Shown in pieces: positions 1 through 11,024 of a stretch of 64,000 nucleotides of DNA. Both the position numbers and the translations under genes were made by a program. The stretch covers positions 21,414,001 to 21,478,000 of the forward strand of contig NC_064826.1 in assembly GCF_024166365.1 (NCBI RefSeq). Reading direction: 5' to 3'. Source of the DNA: Elephas maximus indicus (taxonomy: Eukaryota > Chordata > Mammalia > Proboscidea > Elephantidae). Positions within the stretch are counted from its first letter, which is position 1; every line of letters starts with the position of its first letter. A model generated the notes under the pieces. That model did not search any database. It saw only the letters and a program-made list of their open reading frames with translations, and had not been told where the DNA came from.

Positions 1-298
1 AGTAATGGTTACTTTATGTCCGCTCTGTCATTTCCAGATTGATCCCTAAGTGAGCGTTTAGGGTTTGGCATCTGGGACATGGCACGCAAGAGCTGCGCTG
101 ATTGAGCCCAGGTCAGAGGAGTGGTTAAGCATTCAGGTTCCGGGGTCAGATTGACCAAATTCCAGTCCAACTCTGCCCGTTTCTATGTGACTTTGGTATT
201 AGGGTGGTGCCCTTAGTGTGTCAGTGACTTCTTTCAAAAATACAGTAAATTTCTGTTTATTAAGTGGGCAGGTCCAAACAACTTAATAAGTATGTTTT
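1..298. other. Unassigned intergenic DNA at the window edge
   Basis: AT-leaning single-copy-looking sequence with no gene or repeat that I recognise. Confidence 0.4.
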
Positions 299-310
299 AA
301 CATAAATTAG

Positions 311-478
311 GAAACCCTGGTGGAGTAGTGGTTAAGTGCTACGGCTGCTAACCAAAGGGTTGGCAGTTCAAATCCGCCAGGCGCTCCTTGGAAACTCTAT
401 GGGGCAGTTCTACTCTGTCCTATAGGGTCGCTATGAGTCAGAATCGACTTGACGGCACTGGGTTTTTTTTTTTTTTTT
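311..478 (+). repeat. AfroSINE, short subfamily, with perfect target duplication
   Basis: tRNA-like head with box A ('tggagtagtggttaag') and box B ('agttcaaatcc'), body 'ggcgctccttggaaactc', RTE-like tail and a T tract. The word 'aacataaattag' occurs at 299-310 and 479-490, so the duplication is intact and the insertion fairly recent. Confidence 0.94.
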
Positions 479-941
479 AACATAAATTAGCTGTTAAAAT
501 AAATAAACAAATTGAAAAAAAAAACGATTTTCTTTCTTTCTTATATTACCACAGTTACTTACTAAGGGCATATCTGCTCCTGTTGGACACAAGCTCTTTA
601 ACCTTGAAACCAGATTGGACACCACCACGCTCGTTTTCCCTTCCGGATGATTTTCATGTTGAAAATTCAGCTCTGCAAAGATATGACGTCATTGAAAGGA
701 ATGTAGCGCCATCTATTGTAGAAACGGTGAACTACCTTGAGCTAGTAATTCACTTGGTGTCCCATAGATGTCGATACTGACGTATTTCGCTAAAATTTTT
801 CAAATATCTCGGGGAACCGCTATGAATTCACTATGACGACCTATATGCAGTTTGGGAACGGTAGAATTAGGGCCTATCCAAGGCCAGTTGGGCACTTTAC
901 TTATCCTTTCTCTGCCTTGGGTTCCTCACCTGTTCCTGTGT
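479..941. other. Unassigned sequence with retained CpGs
   Basis: From about 540 to 880 the DNA differs from its surroundings: it keeps several CpGs (tgacgtcat, tagcgcc, tttcgct, tgacgacc). It contains a 65-codon frame (583-780) with no family I know. It could be an old DNA transposon or a lost exon; I see no terminal repeats. Confidence 0.3.
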
Positions 942-1131
942 GCTGTGGAGTGGATTCCGACTCACAGCGACTGTATAGAACAGAATAGAATTGCCCCAAA
1001 GGGTTTCCTAGGCTGTAATCTTTTGGAGAGCAAATCTCCAGGTCTTTCCTCCCACAGAGACGCTGGTGGGTTCGAACCCCTGACCTTTTGGTTTGCAGTC
1101 AAGCACTTGGCCATTGCGCCTCCAGGGCTCC
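942..1131 (-). repeat. AfroSINE, long (spacer) subfamily
   Basis: Tail at left ('gtggattccgactcacagcg'), spacer 'ggctgtaatcttttggag', head at right ('cattgcgcctccagggctcc'). Confidence 0.9.
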
Positions 1132-1205
1132 TTTCCTCACCTTTAATATATGGATAATAAACGCCTAGCTGATGAAGTTGAAATGAGTGGTGTTTATAAA
1201 GCCCC

Positions 1206-1380
1206 TACATAATGGCTCTGAACACTGTACATTAGAAACACCTGGATAATTAAAAACACATGTGCCTGGGACCCTCCATGCAGAGATTTGGATTTAGCTG
1301 GTTGGGGTGGGACCCAGGCACGGATGTTACTCTTTAAAATGGCCCAGGAGATTTTAACGTGAAGCCTGGGTTGAGAATCA
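1206..1380. mobile_element. MER5-like hAT DNA transposon remnant
   Basis: The 'gattaattaaa', 'tggggtgggacccaggcac' and 'ctgggttgagaatcatgg' type words match the pattern of MER5/Charlie non-autonomous elements. Divergent; the family is tentative. Confidence 0.4.
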
Positions 1381-1388
1381 TGGACCTA

Positions 1389-1550
1389 ACCCAGTGCCCA
1401 GTGCCATGGAGGTCGATTCCGACTGATAGCGACCCTATAGGACAGAGTAGAGCTGCCCTGTAGAGTTTCCAAGGAGCGTCTGGCGGATTCGAACTGCCGA
1501 CCCTTTGGTTAGCAGCCATAGCACTTAACCACTACACCACCAGGGTTCCA
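1389..1550 (-). repeat. AfroSINE, short subfamily
   Basis: Minus-strand copy, complete from 'cccagtgccatggaggtcga' to 'actacaccaccagggttcc'. Confidence 0.92.
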
Positions 1551-1696
1551 TATCTAGCACATGGTAAATAGACGATTTTTTTTAATGAAAAAAGTATTTT
1601 TATTACGATTAGGCAGAAAGAACACAAACCCAGGTATCTGAAGACCTGGGTTCTAGAACTTCTTTTCCATTTACTGGCTGTGTGATATTGGGCAAG

Positions 1697-1945
1697 TCAT
1701 TTGTTGTTGTTAGTTGCTGTCAAGTCAGCTCCAACTCATGGCTACCTTATTATTACAGAATGAAACGTTGCCTGGTCCTGTGCCATCTTCATGATCATTG
1801 GTATGTTTGAGTCCATTGTTGTGGCTATGTGTCAGTTCATCTTATTGAGGGTTTCCCTCATTTTTGCTGACCCTCTACTTTACTAATATTTTTCTAGTGA
1901 TTGGTCTTTCTTGATGACATGTCCAAGGTAACTGAGCCAAATCCT
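1697..1945 (-). mobile_element. RTE LINE 3' fragment
   Basis: Minus-strand words 'gttgctgtcaagtcagctcc', 'gcctggtcctgtgccatctt' and 'ttgctgaccctctact' match the 3' coding end of the RTE at 10700-10950. Confidence 0.8.
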
Positions 1946-1989
1946 CACCATCTTCAATTCTAAGGAGCATTCTGTGTTAGCTGGGGGAT

Positions 1990-2155
1990 TTTCACTGACT
2001 AATTTTCAGAAGTGGATCACAAGACTTCTTCCTAGTCTTTCTTAGTCTGGAAGTTCCGCTGAAACTGTCCACCATGGGGAACCCTGATGGCATAGCTTTC
2101 AGCATCATAACAACATGCAAGCCACCACAGTACAACAAACTGACAGATGGGTGGT
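1990..2155 (-). repeat. Composite tRNA/RTE SINE, partial
   Basis: Minus-strand words 'attttcagaagtggatcac', 'cttagtctggaagttccgct' and 'tgacagatgggtggtagg' belong to the SINE class with a glycine-tRNA-like head and an RTE 5' segment. Its head end is degraded. Confidence 0.65.
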
Positions 2156-2559
2156 AGGGGCAAGTCACTTACTATCTCTTAACCTGTATTCTTCCATGTG
2201 AAATGAGGATAATAACTTGTGTCCAGACTTAACTCACAGGGTTATCATGATTTATGAAGTAATGTCTGTGAAGCTGCTTTTTAAACTGTATGGCACTATA
2301 CCACTATAAGGCATTATTGGGAAGTTGAATATACAGTCTCTTTCCTCAGAGTAATCCAGAAAGGCATCTCAAAACTCAGAACACTTGGAGGCCACTGCCC
2401 TTTGCTGGTCCGTGTACCATGGAGAGGCCCTGACACTCACAGCTGAGAAGGTGGAAAAGGAGGGCCCCCATTTACTCTCTACCCCTTCCCAGCCGCCAAA
2501 GGCCAAGAGCCGGCCTGCCTACGGAGTCACTGCTTGATGTTGTTAGGTATTGCCGAATA

Positions 2560-2842
2560 GGCCCGAGTCACAGAGAAGGTATGTATAACAGGATGACACC
2601 TTCTCAGTCCTGCGCTGCGCGATCCTCACAATCGTTGCTGTTTGAGCCCACTGTTGCAGCCACTGTGTCAATTCATCTCATTGACGGTCTCTCTATTTTT
2701 CGCTGACCCTCTACCAAGCATGATGTCTTTCTCCAGTTATTGACCCCTCCATGAAGACACATCCAACGAAAGCGAGATGAAGTCTTGAAACCCTTGCTTC
2801 TAGGGAGCATTCTGGCTGTACTTCATCCAAGACTGACTTGTT
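2560..2842 (-). mobile_element. RTE LINE 3' fragment
   Basis: It matches the reverse complement of the RTE C-terminal coding end ('gccactgtgtcaattcatct', 'tttcgctgaccctctacc', 'ggagcattctggctgtactt'). 5' truncated. Confidence 0.85.
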
Positions 2843-2941
2843 TTTGGCCGTATGGAGTCGCTGCAGTACTGGAAAGTTCCAGAAGGGGGCAGCCTTGTCT
2901 TAGCGCCAGACATGGGTTTGAGTCACGGCCCACCACCACTC

Positions 2942-3098
2942 ACTGCCGTGGAGTCGATTTGGACTAACAGCGATCCCAGAGGATTAAATCTCTACGGAAG
3001 CGCACTGCCACATCCTCCTGCGGAGCCGCTGATGGTTTCGAACCGCTGACCTTTTGATTAGCAGACTATCGCTTTAACCATTGCGCCACCAGGGCTCC
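2942..3098 (-). repeat. AfroSINE, long subfamily
   Basis: Minus-strand copy from 'gccgtggagtcgatttggac' to 'cattgcgccaccagggctcc', with spacer 'aatctctacggaagcgcact'. Confidence 0.9.
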
Positions 3099-3225
3099 TT
3101 TATGGGTTTGAGGATAGCCATGTAAGGTCAATTTGCTTAAAAAAAAAAAAGTGAATATTTTTAGATTTTTATTAAAATTTTTGTTAGCCACTGCACCATA
3201 ATACATAAATTCGTTATAAATGCTA

Positions 3226-3545
3226 GATTAAAGCCAGCTGAAATATTATTCAGCCACAGAAAAGAATGACACACTGCTGCAAGCTACAGCATGAATCACT
3301 AAAGCACTGTTAAGTGAAAGAAGTCAGATAGAAAAAGTCACATATTGTGTGATTCCATTTAAAAATATATATTCAGAACACAGATGGGTGGTTGCCAGAG
3401 CTGGGGAGAGGGGCCAAGGGGGAGAAACGGCTTAACCTAAGGAGTTAAATTTGGAGTAAGGGAAATGTTTTGGAACTAGAGGTGTGGTGGTTGTGCACCA
3501 TTGTAAATGTACTAAATACCACTGAATGGCTCACTTTAACATGGT
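3226..3545 (+). mobile_element. L1 LINE 3' end
   Basis: Typical L1M-type 3' words: 'gaaatattattcagccacag', 'gtgaaagaagtcagatag', 'tgtgattccatttaaaa' and 'aatggctcactttaacatgg'. Confidence 0.75.
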
Positions 3546-4300
3546 TAATTTTGGGTCCATAGTCTCAGGGGACATCAAGATCAATTGGCATAACATAGTT
3601 TATAAAGAATATGCTCTACATTCCACTTTGATGAGTAGCATCTGGGGTCCTAGAAGCCTGCGAGTGGCCATCTAAGATACATCTATTGGTCCCATCCTAC
3701 CTAGAGCAAAGGAAAATGAAGAAAACCAAAGACACAAGGAAAATACTAGCCAAAAGGATTAAAAGACCACATGAACCAGAGACTCCATCAACCTGAGACC
3801 AGAAGAACTTAGATGGTGACCAGCTACCACCAACAACCATTCTGACAGGGATCACAACAGAGAGTTCTAGACAGAGCAGGAGAAAAATGTAGAACAGAAT
3901 TCAAATTCACGTAAAAAGACCATACTAACTAATCTGACAGAGACTGGAAACTATGGCCCCCAGACACTCCGCTAACTCAGAACTGAAACGATTCCTGAAG
4001 TCCACTTTTCAAACAAAGATTAGACAGGCCCAAATAACACGCGTGAGGAATGTGCTTCTTAGTTCAATCAGATATATAAGACCAAATGGGCAGCTCCTGT
4101 CCAAAAGCAGGATGAGACGGCAGGAAGGGACAGGAACTGGACAAATGGACACAAGGAACCTGCGGTGGGAAGGGGGAGCATGGTGTCACATTGTGCGGAT
4201 TGCAACCAATGCTACAAAACAGTATGTGTATAAATTTTTAAATGAGAAATTAGCTTGAGCTGTAAACTTTCACCTAAAGCACAATTTAAAAAATTAATAA
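3546..4300 (+). mobile_element. LINE-like 3' tail repeat (copy 1; probable afrotherian L1 3' UTR)
   Basis: It is the reverse complement of much of 55440-56500: shared words include 'caattggcataacatagttt', 'gatacatctattggt'-type, and 'aaagacacaagg'. It ends 'cacctaaagcacaattt' with an A-rich, AATAAA-bearing tail. Two copies in one window show it is interspersed. Class inferred from the 3' A-rich end. Confidence 0.55.
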
Positions 4301-4716
4301 AATGGTTAATTTTATGTTATGTGAATTTCACCTAATAAATTAAAAAAAAAAATTAAAACCAGAACCACAATGTAAAAAGTGTAAAAGACATTAAAGCCGA
4401 TTTTTCTCTCTTAAGGTTCTTTGGCAGTAGATTTTAGCAAAAAGCTTCTCTAGATTTATTTTCACTCACCATTTTGACTTAATTATTACATCTAAATTCA
4501 TACTTAGCTAATATTTCATCCACGCAAATCAGGGATGTGTGTGTAATGAAAACGATAACAATGAGTTACTTCAATAGTTAAAAGACAAAGCACTAGTTTT
4601 AACCAATTAGCAGTAACACTTCATCCTGAACATAGCCCAAGGTCAAGGGAAACCAATCCCCGGGCCCCCAGAGCTCACGCTCTGCTCTCTGTATTTCTGT
4701 TTAGCTGCAGGTATCA

Positions 4717-4896
4717 TGATGAGGTGGTGCAGTGGTTAAGCCCTTGGCTGCTAACTGAAAGTTCGGTGGTTCTAGTTCACTAGCTGCTTCATGGAAGAAA
4801 GATGTGGCAAAAGATTAGAGCCCCTATGGGGCAGTTCTGCTCTGTCCTGTAGAGTCACCATGAGTTGGAATTGACTCCACAGTCATTTTTTTTTTT
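4717..4896 (+). repeat. AfroSINE, long subfamily
   Basis: Head 'gtggtgcagtggttaagccc', spacer 'catggaagaaagatgtggca', tail ending in a T tract. Confidence 0.9.
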
Positions 4897-4911
4897 TTTA
4901 GTTTTATGATG

Positions 4912-5252
4912 ATGGGAGGCTTTGGTGGTTCAGTGGTAGATTTCTCACCTTCCATACAGGAGGCCCCAGTTCAATTCCCAGCCAGTGCACCTCAAGTGCA
5001 GCTAACACTCATCTGTCAGTAGAAGCTTGAATTTTGCTGTGATGCTGACCAGGTTTTGGCAGAGCTTCCAGACTAGGACAAACTAGGAAAAAAGACCTGG
5101 TGATCTACTTCCAAAAAGCAGCCAGTGAAAACGTTATGGATCACAATGGTCCAATCCAAAGCTGATCGTGGGGACTGGACAGCATTTCACTCTGTTGTGC
5201 ATGGGGTTGCCATGAGTTGGGGGCCGACTCAACAGCGGCTAACAACACCAGC
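4912..5252 (+). repeat. Composite SINE: glycine-tRNA-like head, RTE 5' segment, RTE 3' tail
   Basis: The head 'ggtggttcagtggtagattt' with 'cagttcaattcccagcc' resembles a Gly/Glu-type tRNA. The middle (about 5015-5140) matches the RTE 5' region ('gagcttccagac', 'actaggaaaaaagacctggt'). The last part matches the RTE 3' end ('cactctgttgtgcatggggt'). Confidence 0.88.
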
Positions 5253-5954
5253 ATCATGATAATACTAGCTACCATTTTTAAGCTACTACTGTGTGCGAGG
5301 TACTTCATTTACAAACTGCCACTCTTCATAGCATGTTAACAGAGGTCATTATGGTCCTTATTTTCTGGATGAAAAACCAGCTCCAGAATGCCTGCCCATG
5401 GTTGCACAGCCGGTATGGGGAGAATCAAGTGTTTCAGCCAGGGCTTCTGCCTGCCAAGTTCATGGGTACTCACTCCCTGTGCTACTCAGCTTTCCTAGTT
5501 CCAGCTGAGACACTGTCTAAGGTCTAGTTCAAGGCCCAGGCAGGACTATGTAGAAGAGCTTTTCTAGAAGTCAATTCTGCAGCTCCCTGGCCCATACCCT
5601 ATGACCTGCCCTATGGCTTTATGAACCTGAGGCTGGGTGGGGGGGCAGTTACTGGCACATCCTCACAGAGGTGACGGGCCTTGCTCGTAGTCACAAATCA
5701 AAGGGAATTAGGGCAGAGCTGGAATAAGACTACAAATCTAAGGAGTGGAGTAAGGGGCAGCAGAGCTGGGTTTTCAGTCAGTTGCTGGACCTTAGCCGGA
5801 GGTGCATTTATAATGTAGTTATACATTATAACCCCATGTGGGCTCTTCCTCAGTCCAGGAAAAAGGCAGCTGTGTGGCCTGTCTATGTAAGTGCTAGGCC
5901 TCTGTGACAAGGCTTCCTGTGGCAACTGTGAAGAAAATCAGAAAAACAAAAACA
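5253..5954. other. Unassigned intergenic DNA
   Basis: A piece at 5260-5500 resembles the common 'decrease towards detection' pattern of old MIR/L2 remnants, but I cannot assign it. No gene seen. Confidence 0.3.
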
Positions 5955-6045
5955 AAAAACCAACTTGTTGCCATCGAGTTGATTCTGGCTCGTATCAACC
6001 CTATAGAAGTGCCCCATAGGGTTTCTAAGGAGCAGCTGTGAAGGG
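5955..6045 (-). repeat. AfroSINE tail fragment
   Basis: Words 'gttgccatcgagttgattct' and 'gccccatagggtttctaagg'; the head is lost. Confidence 0.82.
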
Positions 6046-6609
6046 GGGATTGAAAATCTGGGGCATGACTCATCCTTGGAATAATGCAAAGCTTAATATG
6101 GACTTTTTTACACTTAGTGTTGCCCTGCACCTTCTAAAATAATCAACAAGCATTTGTTATGCATACAGAAGACAGTACAACTGTTCACCGAATGTTTCCT
6201 CCTCTCTGCCTTGTGGCCATAAGGTAGGATTGCACTCTGTGGTCTCTGGTCCCTTGGTCCCTCTGGCTGGGTGTGGCCATGGGGCTAGTTGCAGCCAAAG
6301 AGATATAAATGGAAGCGGTGGTACCACTTCCAGGCTGGTCATCGAATTGCCTGTGTGAGACCTTTGAAGCTGTCTTTCCCTTTCCACAGGAACTGGCAGT
6401 GTTCCTGACAGTGGCTGCAACATCAGCCTGAGTCCTGGAATGAGAATGTGGAGCAGAAACCCCATCTGTCCCACAGTGGACATGCAGAACCAACGAGAAA
6501 TAAACCTTGGTTATGTTAAGCCACTGAGAGTTGGGTTTTGTTGTTGTGGTTGTGCCTACTGCAACATAGCCTAGGCAGTCTTGCCCAAGACAGCATATCT
6601 ATCAACCAC
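6046..6609. other. Unassigned intergenic DNA
   Basis: Around 6190-6540 lies a word order typical of old LTR/MaLR-like repeats, with 'aaataaaccttggttatgtt' followed by 'aagccactgagagttgggtt'. The rest is unassigned. No gene seen. Confidence 0.35.
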
Positions 6610-6812
6610 CCAGCACTGAGTTGTTTCTGCTCATTCCAACTCCTAGTGACTTCATGTGACAGAGTAGAACTGCCCCATAGGGTTTTCCTGGCTGTAATCT
6701 TTACAGACGCAGATATCCAGGTCTTTCTCCTGCAGAGCTGCTTGGTGGGTTCGAACCGCCAACCTTCCGGTTAGCAGCCAAGCACTTAACCATTGTGCCA
6801 CCAGGGTTCCTT
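6610..6812 (-). repeat. AfroSINE, long subfamily
   Basis: Minus-strand, with tail at left, spacer 'ggctgtaatctttacagacg', and head 'cattgtgccaccagggttcc' at right. Confidence 0.9.
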
Positions 6813-7019
6813 GTGCTCTGAGTTAAGGCAGAATAAATGAATTGTTTGAGGAGCACAACGAGCAGAAGAAAAAGAATGGATTTTGACAACAGATAAATTA
6901 CAATTAGATATCAGCTCCGTCACTTCCCGTCTGTATGACTTTAAGCAAATTTCAAAACCTTTTTCATACACACCCATTAAAAAAAAAATGGCAAAAAAGC
7001 AAACAGACAAAAAACTGAC

Positions 7020-7511
7020 CAAATGCTGGCCAGGATGCAGAGCAGCCGGAACTCTCTACGTTGTTAGTTGGGATGAAAAATCACACAGTTACTCTGGAAA
7101 AATGTTTAGAAGTTTCTTACAAAGTTAAACATACATTTACCATATGACCCACCAATCCCACTCCTATTTATCTAAGAGAAATGAAAACCTATGTTTTCAC
7201 AAAAACCTGAATGTGAGTGTTTATGGCAGATTTAGTTATAATTGCCCCAAACTGGAAACAACCCAAACATCCTTCAGTTGGTGAATGGATAAACAATCTG
7301 TGGTACATCTATATAATGGAATATTATTTGGCAATAAAAAGAAAGGAACTACCTTCCTGCCAAAAAATATTATTGAATCACAAATGTACTATGGTAAATG
7401 AAAGAAGTCAGACTCAAAAGGCTACATATTGTACGATTCCATTTGGAGGACACACTGGAAAAGGCAAAGTTATGGAAACAGAAAACAGATTGGGGTTTCC
7501 AGGGACTGGGC
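7020..7511 (+). mobile_element. L1 LINE 3' end (L1M-type)
   Basis: Diagnostic words: 'taccatatgacccaccaatc', 'ctggaaacaacccaaacatc', 'ggtgaatggataaacaatct' and 'tcaaaaggctacatattgta'. Confidence 0.85.
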
Positions 7512-8160
7512 CGCCATGTGTCTTGTCAGTTTGCCATATCGTGGTGGCTTGTGTGTTGCTGTGATACTGGAAGCTTTGCCACCAGCACTTCAAATACCAG
7601 CAGAGTCATCCTTAGTGGACAGATTCCAGCAGACATTCCAGACTAAGACAGACTAGGAAGAAAGACCTGGTAGTCTATTTCTGAAAAAATTGGACAGTGA
7701 AGACCTTATGAATAGCAGTGAAACATGGTCTGATATAGTGCCAGGAGATGAGCCCTTCACAACTGGGGAAGAACTGCCTCCTCAAAGTAGAGTTGACCTT
7801 AGTGACGTGGATGGAAGCAAGCCTTCAGGACCTTCATTTGCTTATGTGGCATCACTCAAAATGAGAAGAAACAGCTGCAAACATCCATTGATAATTGGAA
7901 CGTGGAATGTACAAAGTATGAATATAGGAAAATTGGAAGTCACCAAAAATGAAATGGAACGTGTAAAGATTGATATTCTAGGTGTTAGTGAGTTGAAATG
8001 GACTGGTATTGGCCATTTTGAATCAGACAATCATATGGTCTACTATGCTAGGAATGACAAATTGAAGAGGAATGGCGTCACATTCATCGTCAAAAAGAAT
8101 ACTTCAAGATATAACCTGAAGTACAACACTGTCAATGATAGGATAGTATCCATATGCCTA

Positions 8161-8318
8161 CAAAAAAACTGTTGCCATGGAGTCAATTCCAACTCATAGC
8201 GACACTATAGGACAGAATAGAACTGCCCCACAGAGTTTCCAAGGAGTGCCTGGTGGGTTCGAATTGCTGACCTTTTGGTTAGCAGCCGTAGCATTTAACC
8301 ACTATGCCAACAAGGCAG
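8161..8318 (-). repeat. AfroSINE, short subfamily, inserted in the RTE endonuclease region
   Basis: Minus-strand copy from 'caaaaaaactgttgcc' to 'actatgccaacaagg'. It interrupts the RTE sequence, which resumes with 'caggccaattaatacaact'. Target duplication is short and unclear. Confidence 0.9.
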
Positions 8319-9116
8319 GCCAATTAATACAACTATTATTCAAATTTACATGCCAACCACTAAGGCCAAAGATGAAGAAATTAAAGATTTTTTACCAATT
8401 TCTGCAGCCTGAAATTGATCAAACATGCAATCAAGATGCATTGATAATTACTGGTGATTGGCTTGTGAAAGTTGGAAACAAAGAAGGATTGGTAGTTGGA
8501 AAATGTGGCCTTAGTGATAGAAACTATGATAGAGATTGAGTGATAGAATTTTGCAAGACCAATGACTTCATTGCAAATACCATTTTTCGACAACATAAAT
8601 GGTGACTGTACACATGGCCCTCACCAGGTGAAATACACAGGTAGCAAATCAACTAAATCTGTGGAAACAGACAATGGAGAAGCTCAACATCATCAATCAG
8701 AACAAGGCCAGGGGCTGACTGTGGAACAGACCATGAGTTGATTTATAAATTCAAGTTGAAGGTGAAGAAAATTAGAGCAAGTCCACAAGAGCCAAATATG
8801 ACCTTGAGTACATCCCACCTGAATTTAGAGACTATCTCAGGAATAGATTTGATGCATTGAACACTAAGGACTGAAGAACAGGCGAGTTGTGGAATGGCAT
8901 CAAGACCATATACATAAAGAAAGCAAGAGGTCATTAAAAAGACAGGAAAGAAAAAAAAGACCAAAAAGGAAGTCAGAACAGACTCTGAAACTTGCTCTTG
9001 AACTCCGAGTAGCTAAAGTGAAAGCAAGAAATGATGAAGTAAAAGAGCTGAACAGAAGATTTCAAAGGGTGGCTCGAGAAGACTAAGTAAATTATTGTAA
9101 TGAAATGCACAAAGAC

Positions 9117-9241
9117 CTGGAGCACTGGTGGCACGGTGGTTAAGAGCTCAGGCTGCAAACCAAAAGGCCGGCAGTTTGAATCTACCCTGCTCTATAGGGT
9201 CACTAAGAGTTGGAATTGACTCGATGGCAATGAGTAGTAGG
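9117..9241 (+). repeat. AfroSINE, internally deleted, inserted in the RTE
   Basis: The head 'gcactggtggcacggtggtt' and tail 'gaattgactcgatggc' are present, but part of the middle is missing. The RTE target word 'aaagacctggag' is present on both sides (about 9109-9120 and 9255-9266), a clear duplication. Confidence 0.9.
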
Positions 9242-11024
9242 TAGTAGAAGTGCAAAGACCTGGAGATAGAAAACCAAAAGAGTAGAACACACAAGGTATT
9301 TCTCAAGCTGAAAGAATTGAAGAAAAAATTCAAGTTGCAATATTAAAGGATTCTACGGGGAAAATATTGAATGCTGCAGGAAGCATCAAAAGAAAATGGA
9401 AGGAATACCCGGAGTCACTGTACCAAAAAGAACTGGTTGACATTCAACCATTTCGGGAGGTAGCATATGACCAAGAACCAATGGTACTGAAGGAAGAAGT
9501 CCAAGCTGCACTGAAGGCATTGGCGAAAAACAAGGCTCCAGGAATTGACGAAATATCATTTGAGATGTCTTAACGAACAGATGCAGCGCTGGAGGTGCTC
9601 ACTCGTCTGAGCCAAGAAATTTGCAGGACAGTTGTCTGGCCAACCGATTGGAAGAGATCCATATTTGTGCCCATTCCAAAGAAAGGTGATCCAACAGAAT
9701 GTGGAAATGATCAAATAATGTTGATAACACAAGCAAGTAAAATTTTGCTGAAAATCATTCAAAAAGGTTTGCAGCAGTGCTTCAACAGGGAACTGCCAGA
9801 AATTCAATCCAGATTCAGAAGAGAAGGTGGAATGAAGGATATCGTTGCTGATGTCAGATGGATCTTGGCTGAAAGCAGAGAATACCAGTTTTACTGACTA
9901 TGCAAAGACATTTGACCGTGTGGATCATAACAAATTATGGATAGCATTGTGAAGAGTGGGAATCCCGGAATACCTAATTGTGCTCATGAGGGACCTGTAC
10001 ATAGGCAGAGAGGCAGTCATCTGAACAGAACAAGGGGATACCATGTGGTTTGAAGTCAGGAAAACTCTGTGTCAGGGTTGTATCCTTTCACCATACTTAT
10101 TCAATCTGTACGCTGAGCAAATAATCCAAGAAGCTGGACTATATGAAGCAGAATGTGCCATGAGGAATTGGAAGAAGACTCGTTAACAACCTACGAGATA
10201 GAGATGACATAACCTTACTTGCTGAAAGTGAAGAGGACTTGAAGTACTTACTGATGAGGGTCAAAGACTAAAGCCTTCACTATGGATTGCACCTCAACAT
10301 AAAGAAAACAAAAATCTCACAACTGGACCAATAAGCAACATTGTGATAAATGAAGAAAATATTGAAGTTGTCAAGGATTTCATTTTATTTGGATCCACAA
10401 TCAACGCCCATAGAAGCAGCACTTGAGAAATCAAAATACACATTGCACTGGGCAAATCTGCTGCAAAAGACCTCTTCAAAGTGTTGAAAAACAAAGAAGT
10501 TGCTTTGAGGACTAAGGTGAACCTGACCCAAGCCACAGTATGCATGCAAAAGTTGAACAATGAATAAGGAAGACCGAAGAAGGATTGATGCCTTTTAATT
10601 ATGGTGTTGCCGAAGAATATTGAATATATCATGACTGCTAGAAGAACGAACAAATCTGTCTTGGAAGAAGTGCAGCCAGAATTCTCCTTGGAAGCAAGAA
10701 TGGCAAGACTTTGTTTCACGTACTTTGGACATGTTACCAGGAGGGACCAGTCCCTGGAGAAGGACATCATGCTTGGTAAAGTAGAGGGTCAGCAAAAAAG
10801 AGGAAGACCCTCAAGGAGATGGATTGACACAGTGGCTGCAACAATGGCTTCAACCATAACAATGATGGTGAGGATGGCACAGGACCCGGCAGTGTTTCAT
10901 TCTCTTGTGCATAGGGTCGCTATGAGTCGGAACCAACTCGAAGACATCTAACAAAGACAATCATGTAGAATAAAAATTTACATGTAAATAAAAATTTTAA
11001 AGATAACTAAAATACAGACACACA

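Larger units (their letters stand above)
7512..10960 (+). mobile_element. RTE (BovB-type) LINE, decayed, nearly full length
   Basis: The order is a 5' region, then an endonuclease-like segment at about 7885-8160 (GTWNVQSMNIGKLEVTKNEM, VSELKWTGIGHFES). A fragmented reverse transcriptase runs from about 9370 to 10330 (PIPKKGDP, CILSPYLFNLYAEQII in broken frames). The C-terminal part lies at 10600-10951 (TYFGHVTRRDQSLEKDIMLG, KRGRPSRRWIDTV). Several stops and frameshifts plus two SINE insertions make it inactive. It is known that afrotherian genomes carry BovB-type RTE elements. Its 3' end is the sequence found as the tail of the SINEs in this window. Its 5' boundary against the preceding L1 fragment is approximate. 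Confidence 0.92.

Noticed and set aside
311..390. tRNA genes
   Set aside because: The tRNA-like heads of SINEs have box A and B-like sequence but are part of repeats with RTE tails, so they are not functional tRNA genes.
7512..10960. Proof of horizontal transfer of the RTE
   Set aside because: BovB-type elements are known for horizontal transfer between animals, but nothing in this window shows when or from where this copy came. A tree of RTE copies would be needed.
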